From Vibrio tasmaniensis 1F-187 (GTDB taxonomy: Bacteria; Pseudomonadota; Gammaproteobacteria; Enterobacterales; Vibrionaceae), in contig NZ_AJZM02000055.1 in the NCBI RefSeq assembly GCF_000272405.2, forward strand, positions 1 through 19,338: a DNA stretch of 19,338 nt, written 5' to 3'. The position numbers and the translations under genes are program-made. Below the pieces are notes generated by a model. It made no database searches and had not been told where the DNA came from. It saw only the letters and a program-made list of their open reading frames with translations. Every line of letters begins with the position of its first letter. Position 1 is the stretch's first letter. Shown one piece after another: positions 8,203 through 14,173 of the stretch.

Positions 8203-8697
8203 ATGGAAATTGAACGCTGCTGGATGCACTACCTAAAAGCTGAACAGTTAATGGAACAAGGTCATTGGCCCGAAGCACAGCGCCTCTATAACGATGTTCT
8301 CACCTCTCTTCCTCATCACATCCAAAACGCGGCATACCAAAGTGACATCAAACCCTGCCAGTTTGCTTGCTTAATTTCAGGCCTTAGAGACGCCAGTGTC
8401 GCTCAATCAGAGATTCTCAATCGTTTAGGCCAACAGCAACAAGCCTTCGATACCTTGAACCAATCTTATGCATTGATGCAATTTATCTCTCTTGAGGGTA
8501 CAGAATTGATTCAACGTACCTTTAGGTTATTGGAAAAGCAGAGCGAAGATTTACTCAATCACCTGATCGCATTTTGCAGTGCTCAGCGCAGCTCACATTG
8601 GATGCTCGAGCTAGAACAAATTCAACGCGCTCATCACCATTTTGGGCAACTTAAAACCACTTCAGAAGTTCAATCTTCACCTAATGTCTTAAATTGA
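8203..8697 (+). CDS. TPR-like protein of unknown function, first gene of a Fur-box operon
   Basis: A 164-residue, mostly helical predicted cytoplasmic protein with no signal peptide. Residues 12-35 (KAEQLMEQGHWPEAQRLYND onward) and 70-92 (ILNRLGQQQQAFDTLNQSYA onward) look like TPR helix pairs, suggesting a protein-protein adaptor. I do not recognise a named family. It has cysteines in the first half (C6, C52, C56) and a His-rich HHHFG near the end, but no clear metal motif. ATG 8203 is chosen because AAGGA (8191-8195) lies seven bases upstream; the in-frame GTG 8197 is too close. It is 12 bp upstream of the ABC ATPase gene, so the two are co-transcribed. Confidence 0.82.
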   Translation: MEIERCWMHYLKAEQLMEQGHWPEAQRLYNDVLTSLPHHIQNAAYQSDIKPCQFACLISGLRDASVAQSEILNRLGQQQQAFDTLNQSYALMQFISLEGTELIQRTFRLLEKQSEDLLNHLIAFCSAQRSSHWMLELEQIQRAHHHFGQLKTTSEVQSSPNVLN

Positions 8698-8709
8698 TAA
8701 GGATATATC

Positions 8710-10338
8710 ATGTCGGACCGGGCCATTCTTAAAGTTAACAATCTCTCCGTTAAATTCATAACCAATGATGGAATCATTGATGCGGTAAAAAAGATTAACT
8801 TTACTCTTAATTCTAGTGAAACCTTGGCCATTGTTGGCGAATCGGGTTCAGGTAAATCTGTCTCTTCCAACGCTTTAATGCGTTTGCTTCCTGATAACGC
8901 GATTATTGATGCTCAATCGGAAATCGAATTTGAAGGTCAGTCGATACTCAAAAAGACTGAACGAGAGATGCAGTCAATTCGTGGTGACAGGATCGGAATG
9001 ATCTTTCAAGAACCAATGACCTCTCTCAACCCATACCTGCGCGTGGGTACACAAGTGGCTGAAGCCATTATGTGTCATCGTAATGTATCGAAATCTCAAG
9101 CGAAGCAGCGTGTGCTTGAGCTTTTCAACCTTGTACATCTGCCAATGCCAGAACAAGCATACAAAAAATACCCACATGAGTTTTCAGGCGGCCAGTTGCA
9201 ACGCATCATGATCGCAATGGCTCTGATCAATGAACCAGACATTCTGATTGCAGACGAACCAACTACGGCTTTAGATGTAACGGTTCAGGCTGAAGTGCTT
9301 TCTCTTATCAAAGAAATTCAAAGCAAGATGGGCATGGCGATTTTGTTCATTACCCATGATCTCGGTGTAGTGAAACACTTTGCCGATCGAGTACTCGTGA
9401 TGTGTAAAGGGGAATTGGTCGAAGAAGGACTCACTCAAGAGCTATTCGAAAATCCTAAGCACGATTACACACGCATGCTGATCAACTCAATTCCGAAAGG
9501 CGCTAAGGTTCCTGTAGAAGCATCGGCGCCAGAGCTACTGTGTGCCGATGATATCCGTGTTCAATTCTTGGTGAAATCCCACTTCATTAAGAGTAAGAGT
9601 CAATATTTCGAAGCTGTAAAAGGCATCTCATTGACCCTAAAACAAGGTGAAACGTTAGGCATTGTTGGTGAATCTGGATCAGGTAAATCAACACTAGGAC
9701 GCACACTGATCGGCTTACTGCCAAGTACCGGACGTATTGTTTACAAAGGCCAAGATGTGAGTTTGTTAACCGATAAAGAACGTCACAAGCTCAAGAAAGA
9801 TGTACAGATGGTATTCCAAGACCCTTATGGTTCTTTATCACCACGCATGACCGTTGGGGAAATCATCACTGAAGGTTTAACGGTACATCAACCTCATCTA
9901 TCCAAGAAAGAAAGATTAGAACGAGCTCGCAAAGCATTGATTGAGGTTCGCTTAGAACCCAATTCAATTAATCGCTATCCACATGAGTTCTCGGGCGGAC
10001 AAAGACAACGTATTGCAATTGCTCGCGCATTGATTCTTGAGCCATCTTTCATTCTATTGGATGAACCGACTTCAGCACTCGATCGCTCTGTACAACTGAC
10101 GGTGATTGACCTGCTAAAAGACATTCAAGCCAAGCACAATATCGGCTTCCTATTCATCAGCCACGACCTTTCGGTAGTCAAAGCCTTATCGGATCGTGTA
10201 TTGGTGATGCAGAAAGGTGAAGTGATGGAAGAAGGGTCTGCAGAAGAGATTTTCAATGCACCGAAAAATGACTACACCAAGAAATTAATCGCAGCGTCAT
10301 TCGACTTAGAAAATAAGTCGAAAAAAAATGCCGCGTAA
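8710..10338 (+). CDS. ABC transporter ATP-binding protein with two fused ATPase domains (YejF-like)
   Basis: A 542-residue protein containing two complete ABC ATPases of the oligopeptide/nickel family. Domain 1 has Walker A GESGSGKS (43-50), signature SGGQ (159-162), Walker B ILIADEP (178-184) and switch His 216. Domain 2 has Walker A GESGSGKS (320-327), signature SGGQ (428-431), Walker B ILLDEP (448-453) and switch His 485. Overall it resembles E. coli YejF, the energising subunit of the YejABEF peptide/microcin C importer. The ribosome site AAGGA (8699-8703) is six bases from the ATG. No permease (YejB/E) or binding protein (YejA) gene lies on either side, so it is an orphan ATPase here. 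The Fur box upstream suggests induction under iron limitation; the cargo is unknown. Confidence 0.93.
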   Translation: MSDRAILKVNNLSVKFITNDGIIDAVKKINFTLNSSETLAIVGESGSGKSVSSNALMRLLPDNAIIDAQSEIEFEGQSILKKTEREMQSIRGDRIGMIFQEPMTSLNPYLRVGTQVAEAIMCHRNVSKSQAKQRVLELFNLVHLPMPEQAYKKYPHEFSGGQLQRIMIAMALINEPDILIADEPTTALDVTVQAEVLSLIKEIQSKMGMAILFITHDLGVVKHFADRVLVMCKGELVEEGLTQELFENPKHDYTRMLINSIPKGAKVPVEASAPELLCADDIRVQFLVKSHFIKSKSQYFEAVKGISLTLKQGETLGIVGESGSGKSTLGRTLIGLLPSTGRIVYKGQDVSLLTDKERHKLKKDVQMVFQDPYGSLSPRMTVGEIITEGLTVHQPHLSKKERLERARKALIEVRLEPNSINRYPHEFSGGQRQRIAIARALILEPSFILLDEPTSALDRSVQLTVIDLLKDIQAKHNIGFLFISHDLSVVKALSDRVLVMQKGEVMEEGSAEEIFNAPKNDYTKKLIAASFDLENKSKKNAA

Positions 10339-10391
10339 AGGGAACTAATCAAGATTAACAGCGTCTTATATGTACATTCTGAATAATCTCG

Positions 10392-10516
10392 ATACTCAAA
10401 ATAATTGGAGTTGCAGCTAGGCAACAAGCAAGTTCAGCCCTATGAGCATAGGTGTTCTATGTAATTTGGGTGAACTTAGGCAGTTAACAACGCTGCGGCT
10501 TCAAATATGAAGAGTA
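10392..10516. repeat. ERIC (IRU) intergenic repeat element
   Basis: A 125-bp imperfect palindrome with ends ATACTC (10392-10397) and GAGTA (10512-10516). Inner arms include GGAGTTGCAGC (10408-10418) against GCTGCGGCTTC (10492-10502), and GTTCAGCCC against GGGTGAAC. The centre is CATAG-N5-CTATG (10447-10461). Size, ends and core agree with the enterobacterial repetitive intergenic consensus as known from enterics and Vibrio. It lies after the ABC gene stop codon and before a terminator, so it is probably transcribed into the mRNA tail as a long hairpin. Confidence 0.88.
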
Positions 10517-10569
10517 GAATGGGTTTCACTCTAGAATGGATATAGCAAAACTGGTTTGGCCGCCAAAAG

Positions 10570-10597
10570 AAAAATGTCGCATGGATGCGACATTTTT
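10570..10597 (+). terminator. Rho-independent terminator, probably of the TPR/ABC operon
   Basis: The arms ATGTCGCAT (10574-10582) and ATGCGACAT (10585-10593) form a perfect stem; in practice the last pairs open to give a 6-base loop. The stem is flanked by A5 on the left and T5 (10593-10597) on the right. The ERIC insertion separates it from the end of the ABC gene. Confidence 0.75.
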
Positions 10598-10853
10598 CGT
10601 TTCTGGCGTATATGAAAAAATCAACTCAGCGATTCGAGCCAGTGATTATGAAGGTTTTCTAAAATTGACGGACTTTAAACAGGGTTAGCTGATAGTCGGG
10701 TCATAGTCGCAGAGCGGCTTCATCCAACTCGTTTTTGGACAAAAACGTGCCAGCTACTTTACTAAATTAGAAAACCATCCATAACTACAGGTATGACAAA
10801 TCGCAAAACTGACATGTAGATCTTACAATTTACTTATATAGAGGCTCAGGCTT
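10598..10853. other. Non-coding stretch containing a long inverted repeat
   Basis: No gene is evident. Imperfect inverted repeats TTATGAAGGTTTTCTAAAA (10646-10664) and TTAGAAAACCATCCATAA (10767-10784) flank about 100 bases. Inside is a small perfect hairpin CGTTTTTG-GA-CAAAAACG near 10729-10746. It may be a miniature repeat or part of a cassette; its type is not recognised. Confidence 0.5.
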
Positions 10854-10911
10854 GTTCAACACTTGGGATTTAACGTTGGCAACGCAACGCTTAATCCTTA
10901 TCTGTTAGAAC
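10854..10911 (-). other. attC-like recombination site after the Nudix gene
   Basis: Read on the minus strand, TTCTAAC (10910-10904) and GTTGAAC (10860-10854) fit the attC R box patterns RYYYAAC (one mismatch) and GTTRRRY. Between them GGATTAAGCGTTG and CAACGTTAAATCC form an imperfect stem with unpaired bases, the architecture of an integron attC. The site begins 6 bp beyond the Nudix stop codon, as expected for a gene cassette. It is nearly symmetric, so orientation is inferred from the gene. Confidence 0.55.
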
Positions 10912-10916
10912 AGTAC

Positions 10917-11309
10917 TCAAAGATAGCGACTAACCCGATCCACTTCTTTAAGAGCAATGCTGTCAGCAGCTATTCCAACGTGATTCGCATCCAATGAATA
11001 CCACCTAACTTCATCAGCCTCTTGAGCTGAAATATCTCCTGTCCAAGCGCTAACAATGAAATAATGGATCAATTGTAGCTCTTTCGTTGGGTGGAACAAG
11101 GAACATAAATACTTGTATTCAGTTGGAATAACATTGAGCTCCTCATTTAACTCACGGAACAACGCCTGAATTTGAGTTTCACCGCATTCAATATGACCAC
11201 CAGGTATAGTAATCAAACCGGGGTCCGTTTCTTTTTGCTCACTACGTTTTTCCAGCAGTACCTCAGAACCATTGAGCATAATAAAAGAGATACATTCATT
11301 TACTTCCAT
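10917..11309 (-). CDS. Nudix hydrolase (MutT-like)
   Basis: A 130-residue single-domain predicted cytoplasmic hydrolase for nucleoside-diphosphate-linked substrates. The Nudix box is at residues 38-60 (GHIECGE, then REL-NEE), with E44, R52, E53, E56 and E57 present. The usual Gly near the box end is Asn (N59). The PGG before the box (residues 36-38) is typical of MutT-like members. AAGGGA lies about eight bases upstream of the ATG. It lies between two attC-like sites on the same strand, so it is probably an integron gene cassette. The substrate is unknown. Confidence 0.9.
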   Translation of the reverse strand: MEVNECISFIMLNGSEVLLEKRSEQKETDPGLITIPGGHIECGETQIQALFRELNEELNVIPTEYKYLCSLFHPTKELQLIHYFIVSAWTGDISAQEADEVRWYSLDANHVGIAADSIALKEVDRVSRYL

Positions 11310-11328
11310 CTGTACATTCCCTTGAAAG

Positions 11329-11450
11329 TTTTAAGCCCAATTAAGGTGTGAGCCACGCGACCACTGCACTTAATTTGGGCACCGTAAACACTGAACTAGA
11401 CCCAAGTCAAAAATGCCAAGCGTGGGGAATCACTCTTAAATTGTTTGTAT
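11329..11450 (-). other. Vibrio-type attC site between GNAT and Nudix cassettes
   Basis: An imperfect palindrome of about 122 bp, the size of V. cholerae VCR and related Vibrio attC sites. On the minus strand it opens with ATACAAACAATTTAAGAGTG and an ACGCTTGGCATTTTT block. It closes with GGTCGCGTGGCTCAC and CCTTAATTGGGC, then TTAAAAC. The opening (TAACAAACAATTTAAG type) and close (CCCCTTAATTGGGCGTTA type) are those I recall from V. vulnificus and V. parahaemolyticus cassettes. Both R boxes are degenerate (TAC for TAAC, CTTA for GTTA), so recombination may be impaired. The inner pair GCCCAATTAAGGTG (11335-11348) and CACTTAATTTGGGC (11367-11380) is also strongly complementary. Confidence 0.8.
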
Positions 11451-11873
11451 GGTTTGTGATTTCCACTGCATTAGATGATAGCTTTCCGCACCATTGCCTA
11501 CCGTTTCGGTAATGGTAAAACCCTGAGATAAATAGAACTCAGTGGCATTGATATTTTGACTAAGGCACTTGAGGCTTAAGCTTGGATACTGTTGCTTAGC
11601 AAGGTCTAGCAGTTTTAATCCAACACCACCACGTAGCTTACGAGGACTAACAAATAGATGGTGAATGAAGCATTCAGGTGCCCAAATTGAGACAAAACCG
11701 ACAACTTTGTTTGATTCAATTGCCACCCAAATACTTTCGCCCTCTGTATCCCGGTCAAAATCTGATAGGTCAAATTCAACTGTATCCAACCATGTAAAAG
11801 TCGCTAGTCGTGATTCTAGATACAGCTTCTCTACAGCATTTAAATGATGAGATTGAAATCTTCTTAATTCCAT
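11436..11873 (-). CDS. GNAT family N-acetyltransferase
   Basis: A 145-residue GCN5-related acetyltransferase. The fold order is visible: N-terminal helix (FQSHHLNAVEKLYLES), strand WVAIESNKVVGFVSI, strand FIHHLFVSPR, the acetyl-CoA loop RKLRGGVGLKLLDLA, then NINATEFYLSQGF, the usual end of the domain. The substrate is unknown. The start is placed at ATG 11873. The upstream in-frame ATG (11912) would put an attC R box (GTTAGGT, 11894-11888) inside the coding region, and homologous GNATs begin near MELRRF. The last few codons lie within the attC at 11329-11450, an overlap common in tightly packed integron cassettes. Confidence 0.88.
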   Translation of the reverse strand: MELRRFQSHHLNAVEKLYLESRLATFTWLDTVEFDLSDFDRDTEGESIWVAIESNKVVGFVSIWAPECFIHHLFVSPRKLRGGVGLKLLDLAKQQYPSLSLKCLSQNINATEFYLSQGFTITETVGNGAESYHLMQWKSQTIQTI

Positions 11874-11887
11874 GAACTTACCAACAA

Positions 11888-12124
11888 ACCTAACGCTTAT
11901 TAGGCGACACATAGTCGTCTTTCATCCTTCGATAGTGCTGTCTTTTTTATATTAAATCAACTGATAGTCAATAAGTTATACCACATGAAGGGAAGTTAGA
12001 CTGCAAGATGTCTTTTAATGACGAGAATGAACAATTATCAACTCCATCGAATAACTTTTATTAGGAAAAATGCACGCCCCAAAAATGAGTAGAGTATTTA
12101 ATCTAACCGATTAATGGGGCAAAA
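11888..12124 (-). repeat. Intercistronic module copy A with attC-like boxes (upstream of GNAT)
   Basis: Perfect attC R-box matches GTCTAAC (12001-11995) and GTTAGGT (11894-11888) lie 114 bp apart end to end on the minus strand. The second sits about 15 bases before the GNAT start, as at a cassette junction. The module shares ordered blocks with copy B: CTAACGCT 11890, ATAGTGCTGTCTTTT 11932, TCAATAAGTTATA 11968, AAGTTAGACTGCA 11993, GAATAACTTTT 12049 and TAATGGGGCAAAA 12112 (plus-strand starts). A TTGACT at about 11970 on the minus strand could be a -35 box for GNAT. Confidence 0.65.
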
Positions 12125-12135
12125 CCTTATTAGCC

Positions 12136-12669
12136 CTATGCCCAAAGGTTGTGTGCCTCTACCACTTCGATTTTGACACCAAAACTAGAAATATTAGGCA
12201 ACGTAGCATTGTGGTGCTCTCGAATTTTAGCCCCACTGGTGTGTTCCTTATCATGAGTTGTATGAGCATCCGAAACCAAAGTTACGGGATAGCCTAAACC
12301 TGCTGCTCTGCGAATGGTGGTATCAACGCAAAACTCTGAGGCATAACCACACACAATTAAGCTATCTACATCGAGTTCATTCAAGACACTTTGAAGATTA
12401 GTATTCAAGAACGAGTCTGGTGTTGTCTTGCGAACGAAATGATCATTAGTTTGTGTAACTAAACTCGATTGCAATGCCCAGCCAGCGCTTTCGTATTCAA
12501 TAACAGATTCAGGTTGCTCGTGTTGGATAAAGATAACTGGGACAGACTTAGCACGCGCCAAATTTGTAACCTCATTAATTTTGGTGAGTACGATTTGTGA
12601 TTCAAATGGTTTAGGTTCTGGATCGAATAGAATCGACTGAACATCAATAACTAATACCGCTGATTTCAT
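12136..12669 (-). CDS. Isochorismatase-like cysteine hydrolase
   Basis: A 177-residue cytoplasmic enzyme of the isochorismatase/nicotinamidase superfamily. The catalytic triad is visible: Asp9 in LVIDVQ, Lys81 in FVRKTTPDSF and Cys114 in CGYASEFCVDTTIRRA. Family members hydrolyse amides or vinyl ethers such as nicotinamide, N-carbamoyl compounds or isochorismate; the substrate here is not evident. The ribosome site GGAGG (12676-12680) is six bases before the ATG. An attC-type R box (GTTAGCC, 12692-12686) lies just upstream and another (GTTAGAT, 12107-12101) just downstream on the same strand, which fits an integron gene cassette. The 3' end runs into an AACCTT/AAGGTT hairpin that contains the stop codon. 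Confidence 0.92.
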   Translation of the reverse strand: MKSAVLVIDVQSILFDPEPKPFESQIVLTKINEVTNLARAKSVPVIFIQHEQPESVIEYESAGWALQSSLVTQTNDHFVRKTTPDSFLNTNLQSVLNELDVDSLIVCGYASEFCVDTTIRRAAGLGYPVTLVSDAHTTHDKEHTSGAKIREHHNATLPNISSFGVKIEVVEAHNLWA

Positions 12670-12685
12670 TATTTTCCTCCGGTAG

Positions 12686-12901
12686 GGCTAACGCTCTCTA
12701 TGCGGCGCTAAGCCGTTATTTATATAGATATAATGCGGTCTTTTGTTTAAGTATTCAATAGGTTAGTGAGCAATTTGAAAAGTTAGAATGCACGGTGAGG
12801 CATAATTTTTGAACGTGCTGACTTTGGATAACTTTTTGTAAGGCAAACACACATAAACAGAACATGTATGAGCTTATGCTCTAAACCATAATGGGGCAAA
12901 A
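12686..12901 (-). repeat. Intercistronic module copy B with attC-like boxes (upstream of isochorismatase gene)
   Basis: This is a diverged copy of the module before GNAT. Blocks are CTAACGCT 12688, ATAATGCGGTCTTTT 12730, TCAATAGGTTAGT 12755, AAGTTAGAATGCA 12780, GGATAACTTTT 12826 and TAATGGGGCAAAA 12889 (plus-strand starts). R-box-like TTCTAAC and GTTAGCC (12788 and 12692 on the minus strand) each have one mismatch. TTGAAT and CATTAT, 17 bases apart on the minus strand within this copy, form a possible promoter for the hydrolase gene. A further stem TAATGGGGCA/TGCCCC extends to about 12928. Confidence 0.6.
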
Positions 12902-13078
12902 GTGATTTAGCTTACATGCCCCGTATTACTTGAGATGATGAAAAACCAATCAATCTTTATTGTAAATTATCAGAACTAGCTGAACATAAAGTCTGAGAAC
13001 AAGTCGGAATTTTTCGATAAGTAGTGATTGAGTTAACTTTGAAGATTTAAAAAACGCCCAGTAAAGGGCGCCCTAGAA
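12902..13078. terminator. 3' region of the M8 protease gene, with terminator at 13049-13070
   Basis: Just past the protease stop codon, CGCCC (13055-13059) and GGGCG (13066-13070) form a GC-rich stem. On the minus strand it is followed by six T residues, a good rho-independent terminator. The rest of the stretch, to 12902, has no gene; its left part holds one arm of the TAATGGGGCA stem. Confidence 0.7.
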
Positions 13079-13798
13079 TTAGTCGTAAAGTTCAAAGCCT
13101 AGATCATCAATAATTGACAACGTCACCGGTCCCAAGTCATCACCATTAGCCATTAACTCTTTAGGCATTGGCGGAATAGTTCGGCCTTTAGAATCCTTAC
13201 CGCGTTTGTCGTCAGTCCCATTGATGTAATCGTATAAATGACCGCCGTCGGAAAATGGCAAGCATTCATAATCTCTATTATAAGCTTCATTGTAGGCAGT
13301 AACTGCTTTGCTGGTTTCCATACAAAAACCTTTACCGGCAATCTCTTTTGAATCGTCTATAAACACGTCACTTGAAGTTCCAACGCCAAGAATATGCGCA
13401 AATTCATGCAAAATAGTTGGCTTATAGCTTTTGGGATCAAAATCAGGCTCATGGAGATCTGAGCTAATCCAGATAATGCCTAATGAGGGGATATTGTCTT
13501 CATACTCTTCTACTGCCGCTAAGCCGTACTCTTCCACATCATCTGACACAATAATTTCAATGTTAATTGTGTGCTGATCTTTTCCATCAACCTTTTTGAT
13601 TATGCCTAGCCATTTGTTAGCGGCTTCAATGTAGCGTTCTTTGTCATACTTAAAGTCCAAATCAAAGTTAAGGACAAAAGTTAAGTGATCATTTGATATA
13701 ACTTCTTGGGAATAGTATTCAGGATAAAACTCAGAATCCTGACTGTAACTGACTGACGATAAAAAGGACAAAATGAGAGCTAGAGTTAATTTTTTCAT
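13079..13798 (-). CDS. Secreted leishmanolysin-like (M8) zinc metalloprotease
   Basis: A 239-residue predicted exported protease. Residues 1-19 are a signal peptide (KK, hydrophobic core, then SVSYS before the likely cut). The zinc site is HEFAHILG (H131, E132, H135). The classical third metzincin ligand three residues after the Gly is absent (Thr141). Instead a downstream His in DGGHLYDY (H187), the Met-turn in KELMANGDD (M216) and the end GPVTLSIIDDLGFELYD follow the leishmanolysin layout, where the third His comes after an insertion. Two cysteines (C159, C179) could form a disulfide. The mature protein is much shorter than eukaryotic leishmanolysins. The target is unknown; it could serve extracellular nutrition or attack on other cells. 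It lies at the edge of the cassette-like cluster and has its own terminator. Confidence 0.82.
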   Translation of the reverse strand: MKKLTLALILSFLSSVSYSQDSEFYPEYYSQEVISNDHLTFVLNFDLDFKYDKERYIEAANKWLGIIKKVDGKDQHTINIEIIVSDDVEEYGLAAVEEYEDNIPSLGIIWISSDLHEPDFDPKSYKPTILHEFAHILGVGTSSDVFIDDSKEIAGKGFCMETSKAVTAYNEAYNRDYECLPFSDGGHLYDYINGTDDKRGKDSKGRTIPPMPKELMANGDDLGPVTLSIIDDLGFELYD

Positions 13799-14023
13799 TC
13801 GAAAACCTATAATAAAGCCGTCTAGGATGAAGGCTAAGTAGTGACGTTTAACTTGGTTGGATATTACAGTATTTATCGCTTTACTAACGTAAGCATACGT
13901 AACACCTTAATATCCGTGCACTACAAACTTCTCGACAAATTCAATGCAAGGTTTATTTTTCCCACAAATAAAAAATGCCACATGAAATATGTGACATCTT
14001 TATTATCTCACAGCTAATTTAGC
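13799..14023. other. Intergenic region upstream of the M8 protease gene, with minus-strand terminator
   Basis: No gene is seen. The hairpin ATGTCACAT/ATGTGGCAT (one mismatch; 13975-13983 with 13989-13997) is followed on the minus strand by a T-run and would end leftward transcripts, originally those of the prolyl oligopeptidase remnant and now of the LacI gene. The promoter of the protease gene should lie at about 13810-13920, but no strong -35/-10 pair stands out. Confidence 0.6.
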
Positions 14024-14173
14024 TCACAATTCAATCCCCATATTGAACAATGTGAACGCGCAAATATAAGTAGTGAGATCGATAGCTTTACTCAGCGACA
14101 TTCCTGCACCACGGTTCGCACTGACATCAATACGAATCATCACGGGCGCACCACCTTGAGGCTTGTCTTGAAA
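14024..14173 (-). pseudogene. Prolyl oligopeptidase (S9A) C-terminal remnant
   Basis: Directly after the LacI stop codon, an open frame of 49 residues runs to TGA at 14024. It reads FQDKPQGGAPVMIRIDVSAN, then RGAGMSLSKAIDLTTYICAF, and ends TLFNMGIEL. This is the C-terminus of prolyl-oligopeptidase-like serine peptidases, whose pattern is PV-IRID--AGHGAG---SK-ID---D--AF-L-NMG. The catalytic His of GHGAG is replaced (NRGAG), and the rest of the gene is missing, because the upstream sequence is LacI. It has no start codon or ribosome site and is a decayed fragment left by a past insertion or deletion. Confidence 0.8.

Noticed and set aside
10536..10688. A 50-codon open frame (MDIAKLVWPPKEKCRMDATF onward) in the gap after the ABC gene
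   Set aside because: It has no ribosome site and runs straight through the terminator hairpin at 10570-10597. I recognise no family.
11874..11912. Longer start for the second GNAT (ATG 11912)
   Set aside because: The extension reads through the attC-type R box, has no good ribosome site and is absent from the usual GNAT fold.
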